A stretch of 64,000 bases of DNA from Terrabacter sp. Root85 (GTDB taxonomy: Bacteria; Actinomycetota; Actinomycetes; Actinomycetales; Dermatophilaceae): the NCBI RefSeq assembly GCF_001429185.1, contig NZ_LMIW01000014.1, positions 1 through 64,000 of the forward strand. Direction: 5' to 3'. Every line of letters starts with the position of its first letter. Position 1 is the first letter of the stretch. A program made the position numbers and the translations under genes. The notes beneath the pieces were generated by a model that worked only from the letters and a program-made list of their open reading frames with translations, did no database searches and was not told the DNA's origin. Below, piece by piece: positions 16,605 through 26,440 of this stretch.

Positions 16605-18548
16605 TCATGACGGCGTGAGCTTCGTCAGACGCGTGGACCAGTTGCCGAGAGAGGTACGCGTGCCGCCGCAGCTGCCGATCGGGGGAGTCAGGTACTGCGC
16701 CAGGGTGCAGGTCTGGGCGATGTACTCCGAGGCGATCCAGATGGACCGGCCGTCGGTGACGGCCGCCCCGTAGTCCCCCCAGCGGGTGCGGATCGGGGTG
16801 CCGACGAAGGCCTTGTAGCTCGTGAAGCCGTCCGCCGGGCCGATACCCTCGGCCACGATGTGGATCGGGCCGACTGCTCCGCTCGACGAGATCGGAGCGT
16901 AGGCCGCGCTGGGGAAGTGGTCCCGTCCGACGACGCTGAAGGCGATGGCGCCCTGACCGGTGGTCAGCATCGTGATGGCCGGGTAGGTCAGGTTGTTGCC
17001 CGCGAGGGCCAGGTAGCCCTGCTTCTTGATGTTGCCGCCGACCTTGCCGGCGCCGTTGATCTTGGGCTCCACCGAGAACCAGGCGATGCCGGCCCGCAGC
17101 TCGCCGTTGACCCGCACCGCGGTGTCGACCGAGCCCCAGAGGACGCCGTTGGTGAACCACGTCTGCTGCATGCGGGTGTCGTTGGAGTCGAGGTGCGAGA
17201 TGACCTCGTCGTGCGCCGGCTCGGGCGGGTTGAAGAAGAGCTGCCAACAGCCTGGACCGAACGGGGTCGCGATCGTCGTGTCGTTGATGCACTGGCCGAG
17301 CGGGAAGTCGCCGGCCTTCTGGTCGGCCTTCGGCGGGAAGACGTACGTCTCGCTGTTGACCAGCTTGTTCGTGACCGCAAGCGCCGGGGTGGCGGCGTCG
17401 AGCGATGCGGTGTTGGTCAGCGCCCACAGGCCGATGCGCCGAGCGGTCCCGGTCGGGTTGCCCGTCTCCGAGCCGTCACCGGCGGCCGAGCTGAGCAGGT
17501 ACTCGCTGCCGTTGGCGGCGCTCTCGTACTGGCCCGCGGGTGACGTTGCCGGCCACACGGTGAAGCCGGGCGTGCCGGCCAGGTCGAGATTCGGCACCAG
17601 CGTCATGCGGACCGCTGCCGGGTGGGTGGCGAGCTGCGCCTTCGAGAACGCGAAGACCTGGGCGGCGTTGAAGCTCGGTCCGAAGAGGTCGTACTCGTTG
17701 GTCGTGATGTAGATGCCATTGGCGTCCCCACCGATGTGCGGGTAGTCCTGGAAGCACGGGCCCGGTGTGACGCCGTCGGTCGTGCAGCCGTGGTTCGGTG
17801 TGCCTTCCGTGCCGTCATTCTGGGCAGGCACCGAGTAGATGGTCCACGTGCCCGTCGGGTTGCTCGTGTTCGAGACGGCCACGTCGATGGTGTTCCTGCC
17901 GTTGAAGTCGCCGTTCGCGTCCACGTGCAGCGTCGTGATGGCCACGACAAAGCGCTGGAAGTCGGGGTCGTAGTGGCAGATCGGGTCGATGACGTCGGGC
18001 CCGACGACGCCGGTCGTGCGGTTGATGGCCGCGGGGTAGCCGAAGAAGGTGTTGAGGTCTTGCACCCCGGTCAGCGGCACGGCGTTCGAGTCGTAGACGC
18101 GCAGCACGCTGTTGACCGACTCGACGGTGAAGCCGTTGCCGACACAGAGGGCCTGGTCAGGTGGCTCGAGTGAGAACTGGTTGCCGCCGTTGGCGAGGCG
18201 CTGGTCGCGGTGGTTGAGGCCCTGGATGCTGGCCTGGACCGCCGGGTTCGTCGCAGCGACGGCGCTCGACGCCACCACGGGGGCATCGAGCGGGTGCTTG
18301 GGGAAGATGCCGTGCTTGAAGTTCGGGTCGGGGCGGGTCGACGGGACGCCACCCTGCTCGTCGTCGGGTCCGGCTCTGAGCTCGGGCTGCTGGAGCCCGT
18401 CGGCGCCGGTGCCGAGGGTGCGGATACTGGTCGTGCCAGAGGACGTGATCTGGCGGGTGTCAGAAGGGGCGGCGTTCGCGGCTCCTGGCAGACTCAGCAG
18501 CGCTGCGGCGATGGCCGCGGCTCCGCTGGTGGCGATGATCTTTCGCAT
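16605..18548 (-). CDS. large secreted protein of unknown function
   Basis: A 647-residue exported protein. The signal peptide is clear: MRKII, a hydrophobic core and the cleavage site ANA-AP near residue 26. The mature part is rich in Asn, Thr, Gly and aromatic residues and repeatedly shows short strand-like blocks (GIYITTNEYDLFG, RTRWGDYGAAVTDG), consistent with a beta-propeller; no catalytic motif was recognised. The ATG at 18548 has a GGAGG site. It stands alone as a transcription unit divergent from the NERD-helicase gene. Confidence 0.75.
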   Translation of the reverse strand: MRKIIATSGAAAIAAALLSLPGAANAAPSDTRQITSSGTTSIRTLGTGADGLQQPELRAGPDDEQGGVPSTRPDPNFKHGIFPKHPLDAPVVASSAVAATNPAVQASIQGLNHRDQRLANGGNQFSLEPPDQALCVGNGFTVESVNSVLRVYDSNAVPLTGVQDLNTFFGYPAAINRTTGVVGPDVIDPICHYDPDFQRFVVAITTLHVDANGDFNGRNTIDVAVSNTSNPTGTWTIYSVPAQNDGTEGTPNHGCTTDGVTPGPCFQDYPHIGGDANGIYITTNEYDLFGPSFNAAQVFAFSKAQLATHPAAVRMTLVPNLDLAGTPGFTVWPATSPAGQYESAANGSEYLLSSAAGDGSETGNPTGTARRIGLWALTNTASLDAATPALAVTNKLVNSETYVFPPKADQKAGDFPLGQCINDTTIATPFGPGCWQLFFNPPEPAHDEVISHLDSNDTRMQQTWFTNGVLWGSVDTAVRVNGELRAGIAWFSVEPKINGAGKVGGNIKKQGYLALAGNNLTYPAITMLTTGQGAIAFSVVGRDHFPSAAYAPISSSGAVGPIHIVAEGIGPADGFTSYKAFVGTPIRTRWGDYGAAVTDGRSIWIASEYIAQTCTLAQYLTPPIGSCGGTRTSLGNWSTRLTKLTPS

Positions 18549-18721
18549 GAGCACCTCCGGGAGAATCTGCGCGGACGTGTCGAGCGGAGCCTGGCCACCT
18601 TTCGGATGTTCGCTGGTGTGGGAGCGCCGCTCGCACAACTTTCGAGCGTACGCCGGTGCAGCGGCCGCGGGTGCGGTTCGACGGATCTGCGCAACTACGA
18701 GGTCGGGTCGCGCAGCACGGC

Positions 18722-18727
18722 TACCCT
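18722..18727 (+). promoter_or_regulatory. -10 element, leaderless NERD-helicase transcript
   Basis: TACCCT is 6 bases upstream of the ATG at 18734, with no ribosome-binding site between. Confidence 0.5.
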
Positions 18728-18733
18728 GCGGGC

Positions 18734-20392
18734 ATGGCACAGGGGGAGGGCGCGCGGTTCGCGCACGAGTCGGAGCGTCTCGTCTGGGAGCGGCTGGCGC
18801 GTGGCGTCACGGAGGGCACGGTGCTGCTGCCCAACATCCGCCTCACCTCACAGCTCAAGGACCACGAGCTCGACGTCGTCGTGCTCATGCCTGGCGTGGG
18901 CGTCGTCGTCGTGGAGGTCAAGGGCGGCAGCGTCTCCGTCGACGCGCAGGGCCACTGGTGGTCCGGTGGTGGTGCGCGCCGCAGCCGGGTGCGCCCCGTC
19001 GAGCAGTGCCGCGACGGCAAGTACGCCCTGCGCGACTTCGTGGAGGCCGACCCCCGCTGGAAGAACCGCCGCAGCCGGGTCCGGTTTGGCCACGCGGTCG
19101 TCGTCCCGTTCACGGACATCGCGGACGACTTCGCCACCCCGGACTGCCCGCGCTGGATGATCAGTGGCCGCGGAGACCTCGACGACCTCGCTGGCCGGGT
19201 CCACGACGTCGTAGCCCTGCAGGAGAACGACCAGCGCGTCCCCACTGCCGAGGACGTCGAGCTGATCGTCGAAATCCTCTCGGGCAGAGGCTTCCCCGTA
19301 CCCGACATCGCCGCTGACGCGGACGAGCGGGAGGCAACGTCGGACCGACTGACCCAGGAACAGGCGGCTCTGCTCCAGGTCACACGGCTCATCAGGCGGA
19401 TGGAGATCCGGGGTGGTGCCGGCAGCGGCAAGACGATCCTGGCCCTCACCCAGGCCAAGGACCTCACCCGTGGCCAGGGTGATCGCAAGGCGCAGCGTGT
19501 GGCACTCGTCTGCTACTCGATCGGCCTCTCCCAGTACTTCAAACGGCAGCTCGCCAGCGTGCCGAGGCACCATCGGCCGGCCTTCGTCGGTTCCTTCGAG
19601 GACCTCGCCAACGAGTGGGGGATCGACACCGCGTCGCACGACCGCAACGACGCAGCCTTCTGGGAGCGTGATCTGGCCGCCCGGATGACCGAGATCGCTG
19701 CAGCACTCCCGGACGGCAAGAAGTTCGACGCCGTCATCGTCGACGAGGCCCAGGACTTCGCCGACCACTGGTGGTACCCCCTCATGAAGGCGCTGCGCGA
19801 CGAGGACGAGGGCGGTCTCTACGTCTACTCCGACGAGAACCAGCGGATCTTCGCCCGCTTCGGCCGGCCGCCGGTGCCACTGGTCCCACTCGTGCTCGAC
19901 CACAACCTGCGCAACACGCAGCAGATCGCCCGGGCCTTCGGGCCGCTCGCACCGATGCGGATGCACCTCCGGGGAGGAGTCGGCGCCGATGTCCGCTTCG
20001 TCGCCTGCCCTCGGGACGAGGCGATCGGCAGCGCCGACGACCAGGTCGACCTGCTCCTCGAGGAGGGATGGCAGCCGCAGCACGTCGCGCTCCTGACGAT
20101 GGGCTCACGGCACCCGACACAGGTCGAGCGTCAGGAGGCGGACGGCCACGTCGGATACTGGCGGTCCTTCTGGGACGACGACGATGTCTTCTATGGCCAC
20201 GTCCTCGGCTGCAAGGGACTCGAACGCCGCGCGGTCGTCCTCTGCGTGAACGCGAAGAAGACCGAGCGCGCCCGCGAGATGCTCTACGTGGGCATGTCGC
20301 GCGCCACCGACGAGCTCGTCGTCGTGGGGGACCCGGACTTCATCCGCGAGATCGGTGGCGCCCAGGTGGCTCACCGGCTCGGCATCGGGTGA
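18734..20392 (+). CDS. NERD nuclease domain fused to UvrD-like helicase
   Basis: A 552-residue protein. Residues 5-125 form a nuclease-related (NERD) domain (ELDVVVLMPGVGVVVVEVKGG with the acidic/EVK residues). From about 225 an SF1 helicase/ATPase domain follows, with Walker A GGAGSGKT near 227-234, Walker B VIVDEAQD near 335-342 and the motif VI-like YVGMSRATDELVV near the C-terminus. Such proteins act in DNA repair or in defence against foreign DNA; the exact role is not known. It begins a two-gene unit with the small gene at 20400. Confidence 0.88.
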   Translation: MAQGEGARFAHESERLVWERLARGVTEGTVLLPNIRLTSQLKDHELDVVVLMPGVGVVVVEVKGGSVSVDAQGHWWSGGGARRSRVRPVEQCRDGKYALRDFVEADPRWKNRRSRVRFGHAVVVPFTDIADDFATPDCPRWMISGRGDLDDLAGRVHDVVALQENDQRVPTAEDVELIVEILSGRGFPVPDIAADADEREATSDRLTQEQAALLQVTRLIRRMEIRGGAGSGKTILALTQAKDLTRGQGDRKAQRVALVCYSIGLSQYFKRQLASVPRHHRPAFVGSFEDLANEWGIDTASHDRNDAAFWERDLAARMTEIAAALPDGKKFDAVIVDEAQDFADHWWYPLMKALRDEDEGGLYVYSDENQRIFARFGRPPVPLVPLVLDHNLRNTQQIARAFGPLAPMRMHLRGGVGADVRFVACPRDEAIGSADDQVDLLLEEGWQPQHVALLTMGSRHPTQVERQEADGHVGYWRSFWDDDDVFYGHVLGCKGLERRAVVLCVNAKKTERAREMLYVGMSRATDELVVVGDPDFIREIGGAQVAHRLGIG

Positions 20393-20399
20393 CGCAGCC

Positions 20400-20897
20400 A
20401 TGTCAGGCGGCGCCGGGGCTGGGGACAACTTCGACGGGCTGCCTCGCGTCCGGATGACGATGGCGGGCATGACCTTCAAGGACCTGCCCCCTCGGGCGAG
20501 TGAGATCCCCCTGACCAACCGTCGCGTCGCTGCCGACGTCATCGACCTCATCATCGGCGACACGGACCGCGCCACCGGGTGCGTCGCGCTGATGATCTGC
20601 GATGCCGAGGACCGCGGCATCCAACCGATCCTGCTCCACGACGTCCCGCCGGACGCCGAGGCCACTGGCCTGGCCCAGCTGCTCGGCATGCTCCTGCCGC
20701 TCGTGGCCGACAACGACGGCTCCATCCTCATCGGTCGGGGCCGACCGCGAGGGACGGCGCCCGACGACGTCGACCGTGACTGGCACCAGCTGGCGATCGA
20801 CCGCTGCGCCGACCACGAGGTCGACCTGCTCGGCTTCTACCTCGCCACCGGCGACGGAGTCTTCCGCCTGCCCGAGCCACTCACCGCCGCGTCGTGA
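20400..20897 (+). CDS. uncharacterised 165-residue protein, paralogue of the gene at 41067
   Basis: No known domain. It starts 7 bases after the helicase stop, so the two are probably co-transcribed. From residue 24 it aligns along its length with the protein at 41067-41501: both begin M-x-F-x-[DE]-LP, then have P-[LI]-T, a VIDLI/VVDLI helix, a strand ending in [IL]QPI and a Leu-rich helix (LGMLLPLVA / GVGLLLSEMA). The fold appears alternating alpha/beta and cytosolic. An ATG at 20460 is an alternative start that would match the paralogue better. Confidence 0.7.
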   Translation: MSGGAGAGDNFDGLPRVRMTMAGMTFKDLPPRASEIPLTNRRVAADVIDLIIGDTDRATGCVALMICDAEDRGIQPILLHDVPPDAEATGLAQLLGMLLPLVADNDGSILIGRGRPRGTAPDDVDRDWHQLAIDRCADHEVDLLGFYLATGDGVFRLPEPLTAAS

Positions 20898-20942
20898 GGG
20901 TGTCTGGCAGGGACCCACCGCACGTTCGGAATCACCGCACGT

Positions 20943-22580
20943 TCAGAAGGGTGGGGGCTCGAGATCGGTCGAGCGATGCCGGGTCGACCGATCTCGAGTT
21001 GGGGGCGCGAGCGACGTGTCTCGGACGCCGTCGAGCCAGTCCCTTGGGTAGGTGTCGTAGATGCGACCGGCCTTGGTGCGCCAGCGAACCCGGTCGCCCT
21101 CGCGGCGGACGAGCCAGTGGCCGTTCGTGTGCAGGTTGTGGTGGGGACGGTGCTTGCTCGTGAGGTTCGTGACCTCGGTCAGGCCGTGCGGCCAAGGGAC
21201 GTCGTGGTCGAGGTCGCATCGAGCGGCCGGCACGGTGCACCCCGGCGCGCGGCACGTCCCGTCGACGGCCTCGACATGCGCTCGCATCGCCGGGGTCGGC
21301 CGGTAGGCCTGGGTCTCGAGGTGCACGGCAGCGCCGGTGTCCGCATCGACGGCCAGCCGACGCCACGCCGAGCCGTCGTTGAGCATGATCTGGCGGGCGT
21401 GGTCCGCCGTCACCCAGCCGTGGCCCGGGACCTCGCAGGGGGTGTCGGTGAGCCCGACGGCCGTCGTGAACGGGACCACGAGCGTCACTGTCGCTGACGG
21501 CCGGCGACCCAGACGCGTGAACCACTCGCTGCCTGAACGGCATCCGTCATCATCAGCGCCAGTCGCGCCGGGCATCGGCGGGTCGGTGCCGACGGGCGCG
21601 GGCCAGCCGAACATCAGGGTGTCGGTGATGACGTCGGCGCGCAGCGAGTCGAGATCGCGCGGGTCGCCCTGGGCCCGAGCGGCCCGGGCGACGGCATCGG
21701 CTCGCTCCATCGCGGCGATGATCTTGTCGGCGTCGTTGACGACGGTGAGCACGCCGAGGCCCTCGTGGTCGATCTGCGCGTGGGCGCCTCGACGACGTCG
21801 GGCGGCGCGTCGCCGCTCGCCGGCCTCGCGGTCGGCGGCCAGGCACGCGCGGGTGAGCCGTTGGCGGAAGAGGCTGGGGGAGAGTGGAGCGCCGTCCTTG
21901 GACCGGAGCACGGAGTCGACGATGCCCGGCCCGCACTCAGGCGGTAGTGGGGCGATCTCAGCCTGGATCGTGCACGCACGGTAGAGCGTGAGCGCGCCGT
22001 GCTGCAGGCGACCGCGGAGGGCGGCAGCCCCAGGAGTGCTGGCGGTGGCCAGGTCGAGCCGACCCCGCACCTCGTGGGTGCCGAGCCCGGTGGCCGTGCA
22101 CACCTCCAGCGCGGTCAGCTGGTCGGCGTCGATCCAGCCCGCAGGAAGCGGCCGGTCGAGGTCGGCGAAGCGTGCCAGCTCGTCCGCCTCGATCGTCGAG
22201 CGAAGCCGAGCCAGGGCCTCGAGGGCGACCGCATCCAGCACCGCCTTGCAGCGTTCGACGGACTCGACGACCCTGAGGTCCGCGTCGGCCAGCGCCTCGA
22301 GCTCCGTCCGCGCCTCGTCGTCCTGCGCCGTCGTGAGATCGTCGGCGACGGCCTCGACCAGCTCGCCGACGAGCGCCGGCAGGACCTGCGTGAGCACCGC
22401 CTCGGCCACGTGCTTGCGCAGCGTGCGCTCGAGACGTGGCAGGTCGCGCTGCCGGATGGGCACTCGGGTCGCGACCCTCGATCGATAGAGGGTCGCGAGA
22501 CGGTCGAGGTCGACGACGGCGTCGGAAGCCTGGGCAAGGTCGGTCGAGGAATGACTCCTGACTGCCGCTGCGCCGTCCAT
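20943..22580 (-). CDS. DUF222 / HNH endonuclease protein
   Basis: A 545-residue protein of the DUF222-HNH family, which is abundant in actinobacteria. The DUF222 helical region covers about 40-370. The HNH nuclease is near 435-490: CRAPGCTVPAARC with DLDHDVPWPHG and NLTSKHRPHHNLH. Start is uncertain between ATG 22580 and GTG 22595, which add only five residues. The final 15 codons overlap a perfect 15-bp inverted repeat. Function in vivo is not known for the family. Confidence 0.87.
   Translation of the reverse strand: MDGAAAVRSHSSTDLAQASDAVVDLDRLATLYRSRVATRVPIRQRDLPRLERTLRKHVAEAVLTQVLPALVGELVEAVADDLTTAQDDEARTELEALADADLRVVESVERCKAVLDAVALEALARLRSTIEADELARFADLDRPLPAGWIDADQLTALEVCTATGLGTHEVRGRLDLATASTPGAAALRGRLQHGALTLYRACTIQAEIAPLPPECGPGIVDSVLRSKDGAPLSPSLFRQRLTRACLAADREAGERRRAARRRRGAHAQIDHEGLGVLTVVNDADKIIAAMERADAVARAARAQGDPRDLDSLRADVITDTLMFGWPAPVGTDPPMPGATGADDDGCRSGSEWFTRLGRRPSATVTLVVPFTTAVGLTDTPCEVPGHGWVTADHARQIMLNDGSAWRRLAVDADTGAAVHLETQAYRPTPAMRAHVEAVDGTCRAPGCTVPAARCDLDHDVPWPHGLTEVTNLTSKHRPHHNLHTNGHWLVRREGDRVRWRTKAGRIYDTYPRDWLDGVRDTSLAPPTRDRSTRHRSTDLEPPPF
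20958..20998 (-). terminator. 15-bp perfect inverted repeat inside the 3' end of the HNH gene
   Basis: CTCGAGATCGGTCGA at 20958-20972 is the exact complement of 20984-20998, with an 11-base loop. It lies wholly within the last codons of the HNH gene, so the terminator and the C-terminal RDRST/RHRST residues share the same DNA. Just outside, CACCGCACGTTC is directly repeated at 20916 and 20933. Confidence 0.6.
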
Positions 22581-22641
22581 ACCCCATGAGAACACCTGTT
22601 CGAGTCGATGGTCAAGGGGTGGAGCAGGCCAGTCTCGTTGT

Positions 22642-22673
22642 CCGGCAGCATGATTGGCATTGCCGGATCATGC
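22642..22673. promoter_or_regulatory. nested inverted repeats in a divergent promoter region
   Basis: GCATGAT at 22648-22654 pairs with ATCATGC at 22667-22673, and CCGGCA at 22642-22647 pairs with TGCCGG at 22661-22666. The site lies between the HNH gene and the PLP decarboxylase gene and may be an operator for either. Confidence 0.4.
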
Positions 22674-22757
22674 GCACTGTCATGCCTCGGCCATCGATGA
22701 CCTGCCCCAGCTGTCGGCCCCCTTGTGCGTGTGCGCCTCCCGGAGGAACGTGCGGGG

Positions 22758-24176
22758 ATGGATGTCGACCTGCAACAGCTGTTCGCTCGCGCCGCCGCCG
22801 AAGGGGCACGGCACCGCGCCACCGTCGCAGACCGGCCGGTGCAGCCAGCGGCCGATCGCGCCGCTCTGGCGGCAGCGTTCGGCGGCCCGCTACCAGCGAG
22901 GAGAACCGATCCCACCCGTGTCGTCGACGAGCTGATCGCCGCCGCGCGCCCAGGCCTCGTCGGCACCGTCGGTCCACGTTTCTTCGGTTTCGTCATCGGG
23001 GGAGCGTCAGCGGCAGCCACGGCCGCCGACCTGCTCGCCGCGGGCTGGGACCAGTGCGCCTACAACGAGGTCCTCTCACCCGCCGCGGCGGCGGCCGAAC
23101 GTGCGGCCGGAGGCTGGGCCAAGCACCTGTTGGGAGTGCCCGAGTCCGCCTCGGTGGGTTTCGTCACCGGTGCCCAGGCCGCGAACACCGTGGGCCTCGC
23201 GGTCGGACGGCAGCGGGTGCTCGCCGACGTCGGGTGGGACGTCGCGCGGGACGGTCTCTTCGGTGCTCCCAGGATCGCCATCGTCGCGAGTGAGGAACGG
23301 CACGCCACGATCGACCGGGCCGCTCGGCTGCTCGGGTTCGGCACGGGCAGCATCGAGCCCGTCGCCGCCACCCCGCAGGGCGCCATCGACGTCGACCGTC
23401 TCCGAATCGCCCTCGAGTCCGTCGGCAGCCGGCCGGTGATCGTCTGCCTGCAGGCGGGCAACGTCAACACGGGGGCGTGCGACGACCTCAGGACCGCGAC
23501 GACGATGGCGCACGAGCACGGCGCATGGGTCCACGTCGACGGCGCCTTCGGGCTCTGGGCGGCCGCGAGCCCCCGGACCGCCCATCTCGTCGACGGGGTC
23601 GAGCTCGCCGACTCGTGGGGCGCGGACGCCCACAAGTGGCTCAACGTCCCCTATGACTGCGGACTCGCCTTCTGTGCCGACGCGGACCTGCACGCAGCCA
23701 CGATGTCGTACGCGGCGGCATACCTCACCGGGTCGGGCGCGGAGTCCGACCACGTCCTCGGCGACCTGACGCCCGAGTCATCCAGACGGGCAAGGGGCTT
23801 CGCGGTCTGGGCCGCCCTGCGCGAGCTCGGCACCGAGGGTGTGGCCGAGCTCGTCGACCGATCCTGCGCCTTGGCGCTGCGCATGGCCCAGCGCCTCGCA
23901 GTCGGCGGTGCCACCGTGCACAACGACGTCGTGCTCAACCAGGTCCTCGTCAGCATCGGCGATCCCCGTCGCACGGACGCGATCGTCGAGGCCGTCCAGC
24001 GTGACGGCACGTGCTGGGTCGGCGCCACGACGTGGCACGGTCGGCGGCTCATCCGCGTGTCGGTGTCCAACGCCACGACCAGCGAGCACGACATCGACAT
24101 CTCCGCCGACGCCATCCTGCGTGCCGCCGGAGCCGAGTCCCCAGCGCACGTCCAGCAGAATCCCAGCCCCTCCTGA
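22758..24176 (+). CDS. pyridoxal-phosphate-dependent group II decarboxylase
   Basis: A 472-residue PLP enzyme of the aromatic-amino-acid/diaminobutyrate decarboxylase group. The PLP-binding Lys is in DAHKWLNVPYDCG near residue 295, preceded by HVDGAFG (Asp contacting the pyridine nitrogen) near 259-265 and the TGAQAANT stretch near 137. The start at 22758 follows a GGAGG site. No biosynthetic cluster surrounds it, so the substrate amino acid cannot be inferred. Confidence 0.9.
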   Translation: MDVDLQQLFARAAAEGARHRATVADRPVQPAADRAALAAAFGGPLPARRTDPTRVVDELIAAARPGLVGTVGPRFFGFVIGGASAAATAADLLAAGWDQCAYNEVLSPAAAAAERAAGGWAKHLLGVPESASVGFVTGAQAANTVGLAVGRQRVLADVGWDVARDGLFGAPRIAIVASEERHATIDRAARLLGFGTGSIEPVAATPQGAIDVDRLRIALESVGSRPVIVCLQAGNVNTGACDDLRTATTMAHEHGAWVHVDGAFGLWAAASPRTAHLVDGVELADSWGADAHKWLNVPYDCGLAFCADADLHAATMSYAAAYLTGSGAESDHVLGDLTPESSRRARGFAVWAALRELGTEGVAELVDRSCALALRMAQRLAVGGATVHNDVVLNQVLVSIGDPRRTDAIVEAVQRDGTCWVGATTWHGRRLIRVSVSNATTSEHDIDISADAILRAAGAESPAHVQQNPSPS

Positions 24177-24319
24177 CCGATTCTTGACCCGTGCATCCGT
24201 AGCCGCCCGGTCCTCCGACTCGTTGGACCCGACGAGCGAGGTCCTCGTGCCCTCTCTCGACGGTCCTCGGACCGGACACCTCGGGGGTGTCATCCACTTC
24301 GGATCAAGGAGCTGCACCC

Positions 24320-26440
24320 ATGCTGCCGACCTTTCCCTCGCGGGCCCGCTCCCGCTTCCGCGCCGGCGCCGGCGCCCGGGGCAGAGCCGTCCCGCTCATC
24401 GCTGCCGCGGGCCTCGTCGCCGCCCTGGGGGTGGCCGCCCCCGCGCTGGCCGCCACACCGACCGGGGGAGCCGTCACCGACACGAGCACCAGCGTCCGGT
24501 GGACCGCCGGCCCCTTCGTCGCCCCCAACGTCACCGGGACGACGGGCGACGTGACGTGCGGGCCCGGGCTCTGCGACGACTTCGCGCTGCACGTGTCGAC
24601 CCCGAGCGGCTACGGGGAGACCCACCAGCTGACGGTCAGGGTGGGCTGGGCCAATGCTGCTGCCGACTTCGACATCTACCTGCTCGACCGGAACGGCTCG
24701 GTCGTGGCGTCGTCCGCCTCGAGCGCGGACCCCGAGACCATCGTCGTGGCACCGACCAGCGGCGACTACACGGTGAGGGTCGTGCCGTATGCCCCGCTCG
24801 GTGAGTCCGTCACGGGCACGGCGACCCTGACCGACGTCCCGGCCAACCCCGCGCCGAGCACGGCCACGCCGCCGACCTACAGCCAGTACGGCGCACCCCA
24901 GTCGTTCGGGCGCGCGCACGACGCGGGCGAGCCGTCGATCGGCAGCAGCCACACGACCGGTTCGACGTTCTACCAGGCCCTCTACGACACGTACCGGGCG
25001 ACGTGGGACGACAGCGTCACGCCGTCCGCGGTGACGTGGTCGGACGTCTCCGCGAAGCCGGCCAACGGCTGCGCCACGGGCGGATCGACGTCGCTCGACC
25101 CGATCGGCTTCACCGACCGGGCGACCGGACGCGTCTTCGAGAGCCAGCTCGCCGGCAAGACCTCGCTCATGTGCTACTCCGACGACGAGGGCGCCACGTG
25201 GTCGCCCAGCCAGGGCGGGGGCCTCAACTCGGGTGTCGACCACCAGACCGTGGGTGGAGGTCCCTACTCGCCGAACGGCGTCGGTGCGCTGCCGACGTCG
25301 AGCTACCCGAACGCCGTCTACTACTGCAGCCAGGACATCGCGGACGCCAACTGCGCCTCGAGCCATGACGGCGGCGTCACCTTCGGACCCGCCATCCCGA
25401 TGTACTCGCTCCTCGACTGCGGTGGCCTGCACGGTCACGTCAAGGTGGCCCCGGACGACGGCACGGTCTATGTCCCCAACAAGTCGTGCGGCGGCAACCA
25501 GGCGGTCGCGGTCTCCGAGGACGGCGGCACGACGTGGTCGGTCCGCAAGGACCCCGCCAGCACCGCCGGCGACTCGGACCCCAGCGTCGGCATCGGCTCC
25601 AAGGGCACGGTCTACATGGGCTACCAGGCCGCGGACGGGACCCCCCGAATCGCCGTGAGCCGCGACAAGGGCAAGACGTGGACCGACGACCAGAACGTCG
25701 GCGCGGGCCTCGGGGTCCACAACACCGTCTTCCCCGCCGTCGTGGCCGGTGACGACGACCGCGCCTCCTTCGCCTTCATCGGCACGACCACCGCCGGGAA
25801 CTACCAGGACGCCACGACCTTCAAGGGCGACTGGCACCTCTACGTCGCGACGACGTACGACGGCGGCAAGAGCTGGGTCACCGTCGACACGACGCCCGGC
25901 GACCCCGTCCAGCGTGGCTCCATCTGCACGGGTGGCACCACGTGTGGCAACGACCGCAACCTCCTCGACTTCATGGACGTCACGGTCGACCGGACCGGCC
26001 GGGTCGAGGTCGGCTATGCCGACGGGTGCACCGGTGCCTGCGCGCAGCCGGGCGGCGCCCAGAACTTCGATGCCTATGCGACCATCGCGCGCCAGCAGGC
26101 GGGCAACACGTTGTATGCCGCCTACGACGCCCTGCCGAACATCACCCCGACCTCCTTGTCCGTCACGAAGGCCGGCGGCCTCTATGCCGCGTCGACGACC
26201 GTCGCCAACCCGGGCAAGGCCGCCGCCCGGGGCGTCACGACGCGACTCCGCGTCGACGGGGTCAACGTCGCCACCTCGTCGCCGGTCGACGTCCAGCCCG
26301 GCCGCTCGGCGGCCGTCAGGTTCCCCGGCGTCCGTCTCGGCAAGGGCACGCACGTCGTCGCCGTCGTCGTCGACCCGGACGGACGCATCCGGGAGTCCGA
26401 CGAGGCCGACAACGAGCGCCGGCTCCAGGTGACGAGATGA
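24320..26440 (+). CDS. secreted BNR/sialidase-like beta-propeller with CARDB domain
   Basis: A 706-residue exported protein with a signal peptide (about 45 residues, cleaving after ALA). Residues 70-170 form a beta domain like a bacterial pre-peptidase C-terminal fold. Residues 190-600 carry at least five Asp-box/BNR motifs of the S-x-D-x-G-x-T-[WF] type (SDDEGATW, SHDGGVTF, SEDGGTTW, SRDKGKTW, TYDGGKSW). The last 95 residues resemble CARDB. The Arg triad of true sialidases was not identified, so the enzymatic activity is open. AAGGAG precedes the ATG, and the lipoprotein gene overlaps its end. Confidence 0.82.
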   Translation: MLPTFPSRARSRFRAGAGARGRAVPLIAAAGLVAALGVAAPALAATPTGGAVTDTSTSVRWTAGPFVAPNVTGTTGDVTCGPGLCDDFALHVSTPSGYGETHQLTVRVGWANAAADFDIYLLDRNGSVVASSASSADPETIVVAPTSGDYTVRVVPYAPLGESVTGTATLTDVPANPAPSTATPPTYSQYGAPQSFGRAHDAGEPSIGSSHTTGSTFYQALYDTYRATWDDSVTPSAVTWSDVSAKPANGCATGGSTSLDPIGFTDRATGRVFESQLAGKTSLMCYSDDEGATWSPSQGGGLNSGVDHQTVGGGPYSPNGVGALPTSSYPNAVYYCSQDIADANCASSHDGGVTFGPAIPMYSLLDCGGLHGHVKVAPDDGTVYVPNKSCGGNQAVAVSEDGGTTWSVRKDPASTAGDSDPSVGIGSKGTVYMGYQAADGTPRIAVSRDKGKTWTDDQNVGAGLGVHNTVFPAVVAGDDDRASFAFIGTTTAGNYQDATTFKGDWHLYVATTYDGGKSWVTVDTTPGDPVQRGSICTGGTTCGNDRNLLDFMDVTVDRTGRVEVGYADGCTGACAQPGGAQNFDAYATIARQQAGNTLYAAYDALPNITPTSLSVTKAGGLYAASTTVANPGKAAARGVTTRLRVDGVNVATSSPVDVQPGRSAAVRFPGVRLGKGTHVVAVVVDPDGRIRESDEADNERRLQVTR

